Shown here: positions 15,540 to 24,528 of the stretch, piece by piece
How the letters are laid out: each line of letters starts with the position of its first letter
How positions within the stretch are numbered: position 1 is the first letter of the stretch
Assembly: GCF_021764745.1 (NCBI RefSeq)
Contig: NZ_JAETXX010000002.1
Location: 62,001-126,000 of the forward strand
Origin: Joostella atrarenae
Lineage (GTDB): Bacteria > Bacteroidota > Bacteroidia > Flavobacteriales > Flavobacteriaceae
Reading direction: 5' to 3'
Length of the DNA: 64,000 nt
Position numbers and translations under genes: made by a program
Notes under the pieces: model-generated
Databases searched by the model: none
The model's input: the letters and a program-made list of their open reading frames with translations, nothing else
What the model was told of the DNA's origin: nothing

Positions 15540-18506
15540 ATGACACTTAAACTATCAAGACTCCTCCTGTTGACTATTTTATTTGTTTCTGTTAGTTGTA
15601 AAAACAATTCAGAAGAAAAAATAGTAGCAAAAACGCATACTGATGCAAACGGGTATACTTATGAAACCGTTGAGAACGATCCAACAGGATTACGCCTGTA
15701 TACACTAGAAAATGGATTAAAAGTTTATCTAAGTAGAAATACAGACGAACCAAAGATTCAGACTTTTATACCTGTCAGAGCTGGTTCTGTTTATGATCCT
15801 GCAGATAATACTGGGTTAGCTCATTATTTGGAGCATATGGTTTTTAAAGGGACTCATAAATTTGGAACTACAGACTGGGATAAAGAAAAAGTACTTATTG
15901 ATGAGATTTCAGATTTGTATGAAGCTCATAAGAAAGCTACCGATACCATAGAGAAAAAAGAAATATATAAAAAAATAGATAGTGTTTCTCAATTAGCTTC
16001 GCAGATAGCTATTGCTAATGAGTATGATAAAATGACGGGTTCTATAGGTGCGGAAGGTACAAATGCATGGACTTCTGTTGAAGAAACGGTATATGTAAAC
16101 AAAATTCCTTCTAACGAATTGGATAAATGGCTTACTTTAGAAAGTGAGCGTTTTAGTACGTTGGTGCTTAGGTTATTTCATACAGAGTTAGAGGCAGTGT
16201 ACGAAGAATTCAATAGAACACAAGATAGCGATCAGCGAAAAGAATATTATGAGATGCTTTCTACGCTATTTCCTAAGCATCCATACGGGCAGCAGCCAAC
16301 TATAGGGATTTCAGAGCATCTTAAAAATCCATCTATGGCAGCTATTAATAATTATTTTGATACATATTATGTACCTAATAATATGGCAGTGATTCTGGTA
16401 GGAGATTTGGAGTTTGACGAAACTATAAAAATGGTAGATAATGCTTTTGGAGATTTCAAGCCCAAAGATGTAACCTATCCAGAGCGTCCTACAGAAGCTC
16501 CTATTACTGCTCCTATCGAAAAAGAAGTTTTTGGACCAGAAGCAGCTAGAGTTAGTATTGGTTACAGAACTCCTGGAATAGGAACAGAGGATGAAAAGTA
16601 TGTCACTCTAATCGATATGCTTTTAAGTAATAGTCAGGCTGGATTAATTGATTTAAACCTTAATCAGAAGCAAAAAGTACAGCGAGCGGGGAGTTATCCA
16701 AACTTTAATAATGATTATGGGGTGCATACTTTATATGGATATCCTAAGTCTGATCAATCTCTGGAAGAAGTAAAAGATCTTTTACTATCTCAAGTTGATA
16801 AAATTAAAAAGGGAGATTTTGACGAATGGATGATTCAAGCTGTAGTTAACGATCTTAAGTTGTCTCAGATAAGAAGGTATGAAGATGCTTCTGGTGTAGC
16901 TTATGCCTATGTAGATGCCTTTGTTCATTTTCAAGATTGGGAAGATGAAGTTAAAAAGTTAGAAGAGCTTAGAAAGGTTACCAAAGAAGAATTAGTAGCG
17001 TATGCAAATAAGACATATATTGATGATTATGCTGTTGTGTATAAAAGACAAGGGGAGAGTAGAGATCTCGTAAAAGTAGAAAACCCTCCAATTACTCCAG
17101 TAGCTTTAAATAGAGATAAACAATCAGATTTCTTACAAGCATTCAATAAAATTGAGGTTCCGCCTATAAAGCCACAACATATAGATTTTGATAAAGCTAT
17201 TAAAGAAACTAATACTGATAATGAATTAGAGGTTTCTTATATCGAGAATAAAGCGAATGATTTAGCTGAAATAGATATCATTTTTGATATGGGTAAAGAT
17301 AACGATAAGAAGCTGCAATATGCAATTGGTTATGTTGAGTATATCGGAACAGATAAATATTCTCCAGAAGAGTTGAAAAAAGAATTCTATAAGCTTGGAA
17401 TTGAATACAGCGTACGTGCTGCAAACGATAAGGCGTATGTTACAATTAGCGGACTTAGCGAGAATATGGATAAAGGATTGGAGTTGTTAGATCATTTATG
17501 GTCTAATGCAGTTGCAAATCAAGAGAGTTATGATAAGTATGTTCAGAATATCGGTAAGAGCAGAGAAGATAGCAAAGCTAGTAAAGGGAATATCTTGTGG
17601 AACGGACTAATGAGTTATGGGCAATATGGTGATAATTCTAGATTAAGAGATATTTATACCATTGATGCTCTTAAAGATATTAACCCTGAAGAATTGGTGA
17701 ATATTTTTAAAGATTTGAAAAACTATAAACAACGTATTTTTTACTTCGGAAATAATATTGATGGGGCAATTGCTTCTTTAAATGAAAAGTATACGGTACC
17801 AACTACTTTAAAAGAATATCCAGATGCTAAGTTATATTTAGAAAAAGAAACTGGCGGTCATGTTTACTTTGTAGATTATGATATGGTACAAAGTGAGATG
17901 TTATTCTTAGCAAAGGGAGAAACGTTTGATCCAAAGCAAATGGCGGCTTCATCTTTATTTAATACTTACTTTGGTAGCGGATTGTCTTCGATCGTTTTTC
18001 AAGAAATAAGAGAGTCTAAGTCGCTTGCTTACTCTGCTTTTGCAGCATATAGTAATGCTTCTGAAGAAGGAAAACCTAATTATACGTATGCTTATATCGG
18101 GACACAAGCTAATAAAATGCCACAAGCTGTAGAAGCTATGATGGAATTGATGACAGATATGCCTGAAGCAAAAGAACAATTTGAATCAGCTAAAGAGTCT
18201 ACATTAAAGAAATTAGCGTCAAACCGAATCAATAAGCAGGATATTTTTTGGGAATATGAGCGTTTAAAGAAAAGAGGAATTACAGAGGATACAAGACAAG
18301 CAATGTATAATGAGATTGAAAAAATGACTTTTGATGATCTAAAAAGTTTCTTTGAAGAGAATATAAAAGGAGAAACTTATGATGTAATGGTAATAGGGAA
18401 CAAAAATGATGTGGATATCGATGCATTAAGAAAATTAGGAGATGTTGAGGAGCTGGAAGTTGATTATTTATTTAATTATGAGCAGCCAAAACCTCTAAAA
18501 TCATAA
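15540..18506 (+). CDS. M16 family zinc metallopeptidase, lipoprotein
   Basis: A 988-residue tandem M16 protein. The N-terminal signal ends in a lipobox (FVSVSC, Cys 20), so it is predicted to be lipid-anchored in the envelope. The first M16 domain has the inverted zinc motif HxxEH as HYLEH at residues 95-99, with the third ligand expected in the AVYEEFNR helix about 75 residues on. The second pair of domains (from about residue 570) lacks the motif, as usual for the inactive half, but keeps an R/Y-type substrate-binding region (SKSLAYSAFAAYSNAS). It probably degrades peptides in the periplasm. The gene is bounded by terminators on both sides, so it stands alone. Confidence 0.9.
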   Translation: MTLKLSRLLLLTILFVSVSCKNNSEEKIVAKTHTDANGYTYETVENDPTGLRLYTLENGLKVYLSRNTDEPKIQTFIPVRAGSVYDPADNTGLAHYLEHMVFKGTHKFGTTDWDKEKVLIDEISDLYEAHKKATDTIEKKEIYKKIDSVSQLASQIAIANEYDKMTGSIGAEGTNAWTSVEETVYVNKIPSNELDKWLTLESERFSTLVLRLFHTELEAVYEEFNRTQDSDQRKEYYEMLSTLFPKHPYGQQPTIGISEHLKNPSMAAINNYFDTYYVPNNMAVILVGDLEFDETIKMVDNAFGDFKPKDVTYPERPTEAPITAPIEKEVFGPEAARVSIGYRTPGIGTEDEKYVTLIDMLLSNSQAGLIDLNLNQKQKVQRAGSYPNFNNDYGVHTLYGYPKSDQSLEEVKDLLLSQVDKIKKGDFDEWMIQAVVNDLKLSQIRRYEDASGVAYAYVDAFVHFQDWEDEVKKLEELRKVTKEELVAYANKTYIDDYAVVYKRQGESRDLVKVENPPITPVALNRDKQSDFLQAFNKIEVPPIKPQHIDFDKAIKETNTDNELEVSYIENKANDLAEIDIIFDMGKDNDKKLQYAIGYVEYIGTDKYSPEELKKEFYKLGIEYSVRAANDKAYVTISGLSENMDKGLELLDHLWSNAVANQESYDKYVQNIGKSREDSKASKGNILWNGLMSYGQYGDNSRLRDIYTIDALKDINPEELVNIFKDLKNYKQRIFYFGNNIDGAIASLNEKYTVPTTLKEYPDAKLYLEKETGGHVYFVDYDMVQSEMLFLAKGETFDPKQMAASSLFNTYFGSGLSSIVFQEIRESKSLAYSAFAAYSNASEEGKPNYTYAYIGTQANKMPQAVEAMMELMTDMPEAKEQFESAKESTLKKLASNRINKQDIFWEYERLKKRGITEDTRQAMYNEIEKMTFDDLKSFFEENIKGETYDVMVIGNKNDVDIDALRKLGDVEELEVDYLFNYEQPKPLKS

Positions 18507-18527
18507 TAACATATAATTTGTAGAACT

Positions 18528-18555
18528 AAACCCTGCATTTTTGCAGGGTTTTTTG
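18528..18555 (+). terminator. Terminator of the M16 peptidase gene
   Basis: AAACCCTGCA (18528-18537) pairs with TGCAGGGTTT (18542-18551), 10 bp with a 4-nt loop, followed by a T run. Confidence 0.9.
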
Positions 18556-18584
18556 TTGAGAAAACATGGTATTTGCTATATTTG
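18556..18584 (+). promoter_or_regulatory. Promoter of fabG
   Basis: TTG (18556-18558), an 18-nt spacer and TATATTTG (18577-18584) match the Bacteroidota promoter consensus in both boxes and spacing. The predicted start leaves a leader of about 32 nt before the ATG at 18623. It sits directly after the preceding terminator. Confidence 0.65.
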
Positions 18585-18622
18585 ATATTCAGTAACAAAA
18601 ACAAAAAATCTAAATATTACAG

Positions 18623-19369
18623 ATGAAACTTTTAGAAGGTAAAACAGCGATTATCACTGGTGCTAGTCGTGGTATAGGGAAAGGAATTGCAGAAGAGTTT
18701 GCAAAACAAGGTGCTAATGTAGCGTTTACTTATAGTTCGTCCGAAGGACCAGCAAAAGAGTTAGAGAAAGAATTGTTGGCAAGTGGTGTAAAAGCAAAAG
18801 CTTATAAAAGTAATGCGGCAAGCTTTACAGAATCTCAAGAATTGGTAGATCAAGTAGTAAAAGAATTTGGAGCTATAGATATCCTTGTAAACAACGCTGG
18901 AATTACTAAAGACAACCTTTTAATGCGTATTTCTGAAGAAGATTTTGATAACGTTATTGAAGTAAATCTTAAGTCTGTTTTTAATATGACAAAAGCAGTG
19001 CAAAGAACTATGCTTAAGCAGCGAAAAGGTTCTATTATTAACATGAGCTCTGTTGTTGGAGTAAAAGGAAATGCAGGGCAAACAAACTATGCAGCGTCTA
19101 AGGCGGGAATTATTGGTTTTTCAAAATCGGTGGCTTTAGAACTTGGTTCTAGAAATATCCGTAGTAACGTTGTGGCTCCAGGATTTATTGAAACTGAAAT
19201 GACAGGGGCTTTAGATGAAAAAGTAGTACAAGGTTGGAGAGATGCTATTCCATTAAAAAGAGGGGGTAACCCAGAAGATATAGCTAATGCATGTGTTTTC
19301 TTAGCATCAGATATGTCTAATTATATCACTGGTCAAGTATTACAGGTAGACGGAGGAATGCTTACTTAA
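18623..19369 (+). CDS. fabG: 3-oxoacyl-ACP reductase
   Basis: A 248-residue short-chain dehydrogenase reducing 3-oxoacyl-ACP with NADPH in fatty acid elongation. The cofactor loop TGASRGIGKG is at about residues 12-21, NNAG follows near 90, the catalytic Ser is in INMSSVVG and the YxxxK pair is in YAASKAG. The ending GQVLQVDGGM is the FabG/SDR close. Length matches FabG. Other SDRs look similar, but the overall motif set favours FabG. Confidence 0.9.
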   Translation: MKLLEGKTAIITGASRGIGKGIAEEFAKQGANVAFTYSSSEGPAKELEKELLASGVKAKAYKSNAASFTESQELVDQVVKEFGAIDILVNNAGITKDNLLMRISEEDFDNVIEVNLKSVFNMTKAVQRTMLKQRKGSIINMSSVVGVKGNAGQTNYAASKAGIIGFSKSVALELGSRNIRSNVVAPGFIETEMTGALDEKVVQGWRDAIPLKRGGNPEDIANACVFLASDMSNYITGQVLQVDGGMLT

Positions 19370-19397
19370 TATTTCCTTCGCTAGATGTAAAATTAAT

Positions 19398-19489
19398 ATT
19401 TCGAGGTATTTCTCGAAATTCTTGATTATACAATAGTAAAAACTATAATTTAGAGCGTAATCGGGTTTAAAGATTTGCTTACGCTCTAA
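19398..19489 (+). terminator. Two hairpins after fabG, the second a probable terminator
   Basis: The first hairpin pairs ATTTCGAG (19398-19405) with CTCGAAAT (19412-19419). The second pairs TTAGAGCGTAA (19450-19460) with TTACGCTCTAA (19479-19489) across an 18-nt loop. Neither has a long T-tract, so termination is weakly supported; the larger hairpin may instead block read-through or protect a 3' end. Confidence 0.45.
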
Positions 19490-19495
19490 TTAAAG

Positions 19496-19522
19496 TTTGA
19501 TTTTCATTTTTCTTTATTTTTG
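19496..19522 (+). promoter_or_regulatory. Candidate promoter of the VWA-like gene
   Basis: TTTG (19496-19499) and TATTTTTG (19515-19522) are separated by 15 nt, slightly shorter than the usual 17-23 nt. The -7 box is exact, and the gene starts 22 nt later. Confidence 0.4.
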
Positions 19523-19544
19523 AAGAAATAAATATCCCATTTTA

Positions 19545-21578
19545 ATGATAGGAGCAAGTCCTGTAATTTATGCTTTACTAGCTGCCGTTATTTCTTTGCT
19601 AATTGCCTTTTTCTTGTATAGAAAAAGAAGTCGAAAAGGTAAAGTTTTTATAGCGATGGCAATTCTTCGGTTCGTAGCTATTTTTACATTATTACTGCTC
19701 TTAATAAATATAAAATTCTCTAATAAATCCTTTTATACTGAAAAGCCTTATTTGTCAATTCTGGTAGATAACTCAAGTTCAATTAAAGAATTGGGTTATG
19801 AAGATACAGCAAGAGAATTATTGAATGAGTTGACTAATGATGAAGAGCTGAATAATCGTTTTTCAATAGAAGAATATTCTTTCGATACTGATTTATTACC
19901 ACAAGATAGTTTATCGTTTTCTGGAAATCAGACTAATATTTCAAATGCATTACAAGCTTTAGAGAATATCAATCGAGGTTCAAACGGTGCGGTTTTGATG
20001 CTTTCGGACGGGAATCAAACTTATGGAGCGGATTATGCTTTCACTTCTAAGAGTCTTCAGCAGGAAGTATATCCAGTTGTGTTAGGAGATTCTACAACAT
20101 ATAACGATCTGAAGATTTCACAGCTGAATATAAACAAATATGCATATTTTAAAAACAAGTATCCTGTAGAGATATTTTTAAGTTTTGAAGGGAAATCTTC
20201 TGTTAAATCGGTGCTTAAAATTTATAGAGGGAACCAATTGCTATATTCAGAAAAGGTTTCTTTTGATGAAAAAAACACTTCCAAAGTTATAAAAACAGAG
20301 CTTCTAGCAGATAAAATAGGAGTACAGACTTTAAAAGCTGTTTTGGAGCCTCTTTCAGAAGAGAAGAATAAAGAAAATAACAGTAAATTATTTGCTCTTG
20401 AAGTTATTGATCAGAAAAATAACATTGCAATAGTTACTGCTACAAAGCATCCAGATATTGGAGCTTTAAAAAAAATTGTAGAAAGTAATGAGTTTCGAAC
20501 GGCTTCTATCGTAGATGTAGGTGCGTTTAATGCATTGGAGAACAACTTTCAATTAGTAATTTTATATCAACCAACAAATTCGTTCAATACCGTTATTAAG
20601 GAGCTAAAGAATCGAAAACAAAACTATTGGATTATATCTGGAGAGGATACAGATTGGAATTTTCTTAATAGAGCTGAGCTTGGTTTTAATCATGTTTTGA
20701 GTGGTGGGAAAGAGGAAGTGTTGCCTCTTTATAACGATACCTATAATTCTTTTCAAACTGAAGATATTGGTTTTGATGATTTTCCACCGCTAACTGCACG
20801 TCTTGGAGGAATTGATTTTCTTGGAGCTTCTCACACATTGTTATATAAAAAAATAGGAAGTATAGCTACTGATGATCCGCAATTGGTGACTTTTGAAAAA
20901 AACGAACAAAAAGCTACAATATTACTGGGAGAAGGAATTTGGAAATGGCGAGCAGCAAGTTTTATTGAAAATGAAAGTACAGCATCTTTTGATACTTTTT
21001 TTGGGAAACTAATTCAGTATTTGTCTTCAACGGAAAAGCGAGCGCGATTAACAATAACGAGTGAATCTTTTTATTATGGTAATTCCCAAGTAAAAATAGG
21101 AGCTTCTTACTTTGATAAAAACTATGTTTTTGATCCTAATGCAACAATAAAAATAGAAGTAAAAAATAAAGAAACAGGTGCTGAGATTGTATATCCTATG
21201 CTTTATAAGGGGTCAGGTTATGAAGTAGATTTAAGTTCACTTCCTGCATCAGCGTATAGTTTTACGGTGCGTGTAGATTCAGAAAAGATCTCAAAATCTG
21301 GGAGTTTTACCATTTTAGCATTTGATGTAGAAAAGCAATTTGTAAATCCAGATACTGGGAGGTTAAATACACTGGCAGAGAATACAGGAGGAGTATTATA
21401 TTTTAGCGATACTTTTTCAGATTTAAAGCAAGATCTTTTAACGAATTCTAAGTACCAATCTGTACAAAAAAGTAAGGAAAATATTGTACCTTTAATAGAT
21501 TGGAAATGGTTGCTTCTAGTAATCATTATAGCACTTTCTTCGGAATGGTTTCTAAGAAAATACAATGGCTTAATTTAA
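19545..21578 (+). CDS. Membrane protein with von Willebrand A-like domain
   Basis: A 677-residue protein with two N-terminal helices (about 7-25 and 38-57), a long extracytoplasmic part and a C-terminal helix (about 652-668). After the second helix, LSILVDNSSSIKELG has the DxSxS metal-adhesion motif of a VWA domain, and GAVLMLSDGNQTYG supplies the later conserved strand. The rest (about 210-640) looks like beta-rich Ig-like or glutamine-amidotransferase-like regions, as in flavobacterial VWA membrane proteins of the BatA type. Role unknown, probably envelope-associated complex assembly. It stands alone apart from the prohibitin gene 150 nt downstream. Confidence 0.7.
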   Translation: MIGASPVIYALLAAVISLLIAFFLYRKRSRKGKVFIAMAILRFVAIFTLLLLLINIKFSNKSFYTEKPYLSILVDNSSSIKELGYEDTARELLNELTNDEELNNRFSIEEYSFDTDLLPQDSLSFSGNQTNISNALQALENINRGSNGAVLMLSDGNQTYGADYAFTSKSLQQEVYPVVLGDSTTYNDLKISQLNINKYAYFKNKYPVEIFLSFEGKSSVKSVLKIYRGNQLLYSEKVSFDEKNTSKVIKTELLADKIGVQTLKAVLEPLSEEKNKENNSKLFALEVIDQKNNIAIVTATKHPDIGALKKIVESNEFRTASIVDVGAFNALENNFQLVILYQPTNSFNTVIKELKNRKQNYWIISGEDTDWNFLNRAELGFNHVLSGGKEEVLPLYNDTYNSFQTEDIGFDDFPPLTARLGGIDFLGASHTLLYKKIGSIATDDPQLVTFEKNEQKATILLGEGIWKWRAASFIENESTASFDTFFGKLIQYLSSTEKRARLTITSESFYYGNSQVKIGASYFDKNYVFDPNATIKIEVKNKETGAEIVYPMLYKGSGYEVDLSSLPASAYSFTVRVDSEKISKSGSFTILAFDVEKQFVNPDTGRLNTLAENTGGVLYFSDTFSDLKQDLLTNSKYQSVQKSKENIVPLIDWKWLLLVIIIALSSEWFLRKYNGLI

Positions 21579-21728
21579 AATTATATCATAAAATCGTAGG
21601 TTTTCAGATTATATTAATTATACTGTGACTTACTTTGATTGAGATTAAAAATTAGAGCATTGTATCCTATAAATAAATAGCACAAATAATTTTATTAATA
21701 ATTCACTTAAACTTTTAAATACTAAAAA

Positions 21729-22544
21729 ATGGATAAATTACCTAAGATTGGGATTCCTATTATTATCATTGCAATAGCAGTAGTTATTATACTTTTTAAA
21801 TCTGCAGTAAACATTGGTTCTGGAGAGGCTGGAGTTCTTTTTAGACCTTTTTCAGATGGGGTGGTTACAGATGAGCCAGCTTTATCAGAAGGGTTTCATA
21901 TTGTGGCTCCTTGGAATAGTGTTACTCTTTATGAAGTTCGTCAGCAAGAGCTTTCAGAAAAAATGCAAGTATTATCTTCAAACGGACTGGAGATTAAATT
22001 GGATGCTTCTATATGGTTTCAACCACAATACGATAATTTAGGTGTATTGCATCAAGAAAGAGGAGTAGATTATATTTCTCGTGTATTGCAGCCTGCAATT
22101 AGATCTGCAGCTAGAAGTGTGGTAGGTAGATATACACCAGAACAATTGTATTCTAGTAAAAGGGATGCGATACAGGAGGAGATTTACGATGAGACGAGAA
22201 AGATATTATCGAATCAATATGTGCAATTAAATCAGATTTTAGTTAGAGATGTTACGCTGCCTGCAACTATTAAAGATGCGATAGAACGTAAACTTCGTCA
22301 GGAACAAGAGTCGTTAGAGTATGAGTTTAGAATAGAGAAAGCAGAGAAAGAGGCTCAAAAGCAAATAATCGAAGCGCAAGGTAAAGCAGATGCAAACCAG
22401 ATTTTAAGTGCATCTCTTACAGATAAAATTCTTCAGGATAAAGGAATTGAAGCTACAATTAAATTATCAGAGTCTCAAAACTCTAAAGTTGTTGTTATTG
22501 GTAGTGGAGATGATGGGTTGCCTATTATTTTGGGGAATCAATAA
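21729..22544 (+). CDS. Prohibitin / SPFH-family membrane protein
   Basis: A 271-residue protein with one N-terminal helix (about 7-25) followed by an SPFH domain: SGEAGVLFRPFSDGVV, EGFHIVAPWNSVTLYEVRQQE, and the RSAARSVVGRYTPEQLY segment. A coiled-coil rich in Glu, Lys and Gln (about 180-235) and a hydrophobic end follow. Such proteins form large ring or cage assemblies on the membrane and modulate proteases such as FtsH. Nothing in the neighbourhood identifies a partner. Confidence 0.88.
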   Translation: MDKLPKIGIPIIIIAIAVVIILFKSAVNIGSGEAGVLFRPFSDGVVTDEPALSEGFHIVAPWNSVTLYEVRQQELSEKMQVLSSNGLEIKLDASIWFQPQYDNLGVLHQERGVDYISRVLQPAIRSAARSVVGRYTPEQLYSSKRDAIQEEIYDETRKILSNQYVQLNQILVRDVTLPATIKDAIERKLRQEQESLEYEFRIEKAEKEAQKQIIEAQGKADANQILSASLTDKILQDKGIEATIKLSESQNSKVVVIGSGDDGLPIILGNQ

Positions 22545-22594
22545 GATAATATAACAATAAGTGTCAGCAATATCAGCTGATGTAAGGAATAATG

Positions 22595-22626
22595 AAAACT
22601 GGGTTTTTAAGTAAGCTCAGTTTTTA
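22595..22626. terminator. Hairpin between prohibitin and HhH genes
   Basis: AAAACTGGGTT (22595-22605) pairs with AGCTCAGTTTT (22614-22624), 11 bp including two G-U pairs, followed by T residues. A-rich on the other flank, so it could serve both converging genes. Confidence 0.6.
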
Positions 22627-23175
22627 TTATTTTAAAGAGTCTTTAAGTTTTTGTGCTTTTCCTTTCCAGTCATCTCTTTTAATGCGTCCTGGAAAAAACT
22701 CAATGAGTTCAGTTACAATTTCAATATCTCTATCGTTCAATTTACTTAATTGATCGTATTTGTAGATCCCAATTCCGTTTAACTTCTTTTCAATAAAAGG
22801 GCCAATTCCTTCAATCAATTTTAAGTCATCTTTAGCTTCTTCAGAGGCAATACCTATAACATTAAAATCGAGTTTAAGATTCGAAGAAGGCTTTTTGATA
22901 GTAGTAACCTTAAGTTCCTTATCCATAGACATTCCACTTCTTCCTCGAGTTTGTACCGCTTTTATCTTACTGTCTTCAGCAAAATTAATAGCTTCACTTT
23001 TAAGGTTGTTTACCAACGTACTTTTATCTAGCAAGCATTTTTCAAGTTCATTTTTATATTTATTATTCTTTAGGGCTCTGCCTATAAACAAACCAATAAA
23101 AAAAGCTAAAGTTACTATTGCGGGAATAAAATAGGGGTTTGTAGTTAAATTTGATGGGTCTATCTGTGCTATCAT
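22627..23175 (-). CDS. Membrane-anchored helix-hairpin-helix protein
   Basis: A 182-residue protein with an N-terminal membrane helix (about 16-34), a charged middle, and a C-terminal domain with DDLKLIEGIGPFIEKKLNGIGI. The GIGPxxEKKLxxxGI pattern is a helix-hairpin-helix as in proteins annotated 'predicted 5' DNA nuclease, flap endonuclease-1-like'. No nuclease active-site acids can be assigned, so a DNA- or protein-binding role is equally possible. It converges on the prohibitin gene. Starts at the ATG at 23175. Confidence 0.7.
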   Translation of the reverse strand: MIAQIDPSNLTTNPYFIPAIVTLAFFIGLFIGRALKNNKYKNELEKCLLDKSTLVNNLKSEAINFAEDSKIKAVQTRGRSGMSMDKELKVTTIKKPSSNLKLDFNVIGIASEEAKDDLKLIEGIGPFIEKKLNGIGIYKYDQLSKLNDRDIEIVTELIEFFPGRIKRDDWKGKAQKLKDSLK

Positions 23176-23284
23176 AGGGGGTATGTGAGGTAATAATTTT
23201 TACTAAAGTATAAAATAGTACCAAAGTTTTCAATCTTTTTCGAGAATAAAATAGCAATTAGAGGAATATAAGTCTAATAGAGGC

Positions 23285-23322
23285 AAAAAAAAACTGACGT
23301 TAAAACAAATGCTTAACGTCAG
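23285..23322 (-). terminator. Terminator of the OmpA-like gene
   Basis: CTGACGTTAA (23294-23303) pairs with TTAACGTCAG (23313-23322), 10 bp with a 9-nt loop. The adjoining A run (23285-23293) is a T-tract on the reverse strand, so it serves the 23350-24108 gene. Confidence 0.88.
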
Positions 23323-23349
23323 AGATTATAAATAATTTATTTTTTAAGC

Positions 23350-24108
23350 TTATAGCTTTTTTAGATCATCACGAACTTCTAAGTAAAAGGCATTGAAATC
23401 TGGATGTAAGAAAATGTATGATACATTTCCACCTCCAGTATTTGTAGTCACTTTTAATCTTGTTGGTGCAATTTCAAAATCTTCTTGAAGTGTTTTTGTA
23501 ATAGCAGAAGCTCTTAAAGAGTTAATTCTCCAATCATCACCAGCGCTCTGTGCTGATACTGATAATTCTGGGTACTTTGTTATTGTAGCTGCAAGTCTTC
23601 CAATAAAGTCTTTGGCAGAAGCTGTTACTTCAGGATTGTCTTCTTTTCCGCTGAAAAGAGTAGAATTTTCCATTTTCACGATAATAGATCCTTTTTCAAC
23701 TCCAATTTGAGCGTTTTCTCCTAGTGTTTTTTTAAGGTCTGTTAATACTAATAATGCTACAGAGTCGTTAGCGCTAAAAGTATCTCTAATTCCTTTTATT
23801 TGTTTTTCTCTTTTTCTTAAAGCTTCTAAAGTTCTACTAATACTGTTGGATTGTTGTGTGGAAGTAGATAAGAAATTGTTCATATTATCTAAAAGTCCCT
23901 TATTGGTTTCTTCTAGTTGCTCCACCTGAAATTCTAAGCTTTTAACTTTATTCTGTGATACAGCTAAGTCAGATTGCGTTTGTTTTAAAACTTTAACCTT
24001 GTCGTTTAAGGTTGCAACTTGTTCTTTTAATTCCTTTTTACTCTGAGCAGAAAGGGGGGTATTAATTGATAATACTAATAAAAGCAAAGTAATAGTAAAA
24101 GTTCTCAT
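23350..24108 (-). CDS. Secreted coiled-coil protein with OmpA/MotB-like C-terminus
   Basis: A 252-residue protein with a signal peptide (cleavage near LSAQS, about residue 22), a long coiled coil (about 25-110) and a C-terminal part of about 130 residues. This has the OmpA-like layout: an acid-labelled strand with NSTLFSGKEDNPEVTASAKDFIGRLAATI, then WRINSLRASAITKTLQEDF where OmpA has the NxxLSxxRAxxV helix. It probably contacts peptidoglycan from the periplasm. The first start codon is well placed for the signal peptide. Terminator-bounded and apparently monocistronic. Confidence 0.75.
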   Translation of the reverse strand: MRTFTITLLLLVLSINTPLSAQSKKELKEQVATLNDKVKVLKQTQSDLAVSQNKVKSLEFQVEQLEETNKGLLDNMNNFLSTSTQQSNSISRTLEALRKREKQIKGIRDTFSANDSVALLVLTDLKKTLGENAQIGVEKGSIIVKMENSTLFSGKEDNPEVTASAKDFIGRLAATITKYPELSVSAQSAGDDWRINSLRASAITKTLQEDFEIAPTRLKVTTNTGGGNVSYIFLHPDFNAFYLEVRDDLKKL

Positions 24109-24305
24109 TATAAGTATTTGTTTATTTTAAATGCAGCACAAGATATTATTTTTTAATAAGATGACATAAAGAAGAATGCAAACCTTTAAATTTTTCTGTA
24201 TTTTTTATTCAGAACGACTTTTTAGGTTTTATTAATAGAAAAAATATAACTTTTCTTATTAAAATCGAGAGATTTAATATATTGTGATAAAAAAACTCAA
24301 TATTA

Positions 24306-24338
24306 TTTGCATATCTTTTTTATAATGATTTAAATTTG
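24306..24338 (+). promoter_or_regulatory. Promoter of the histidine operon
   Basis: TTTG (24306-24309), a 21-nt spacer and TAAATTTG (24331-24338) match both boxes of the Bacteroidota consensus. The predicted start, about 24344, is some 13 nt before the leader peptide ATG and about 180 nt before hisG. Confidence 0.7.
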
Positions 24339-24356
24339 TAGAAGATTATAATAACA

Positions 24357-24413
24357 ATGACAATATATACATCACATCATCATCATTTTCATACTTGCGC
24401 TCAAGCGAGGTGA
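24357..24413 (+). CDS. His operon leader peptide (attenuator peptide)
   Basis: An 18-codon ORF reading MTIYTSHHHHFHTCAQAR and then TGA. Five of seven consecutive codons (24375-24395) encode histidine, four of them in a row, immediately upstream of the complete his operon and between its promoter and a terminator. This is the arrangement of classic ribosome-mediated attenuation: stalling at His codons when charged tRNA-His is scarce would expose the segment 24400-24407 and favour antitermination. The peptide itself probably has no other function. The call is based on the sequence; the mechanism is inferred from its parts. Confidence 0.85.
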   Translation: MTIYTSHHHHFHTCAQAR

Positions 24414-24440
24414 GATTGTTATGTGTGATTTTTACATAAT

Positions 24441-24475
24441 AAAAACCCGTTTGAGTAATCAAACGGGTTTTTTTA
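24441..24475 (+). terminator. Attenuator terminator of the his leader
   Basis: AAAAACCCGTTTGA (24441-24454) pairs with TCAAACGGGTTTTT (24459-24472) around a 4-nt GTAA loop, running into a T-tract. Its left arm (CGTTTGAG, 24448-24455) can instead pair with CTCAAGCG at 24400-24407 (one G-U pair), which lies just after the His codons. The two pairings are mutually exclusive, giving terminator and antiterminator forms. It lies 54 nt before hisG. Confidence 0.88.
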
Positions 24476-24528
24476 TTGATTTTTTTTAAATAAAACCGTA
24501 CCAAGAAATAAGTATTTTTATAAAAATT

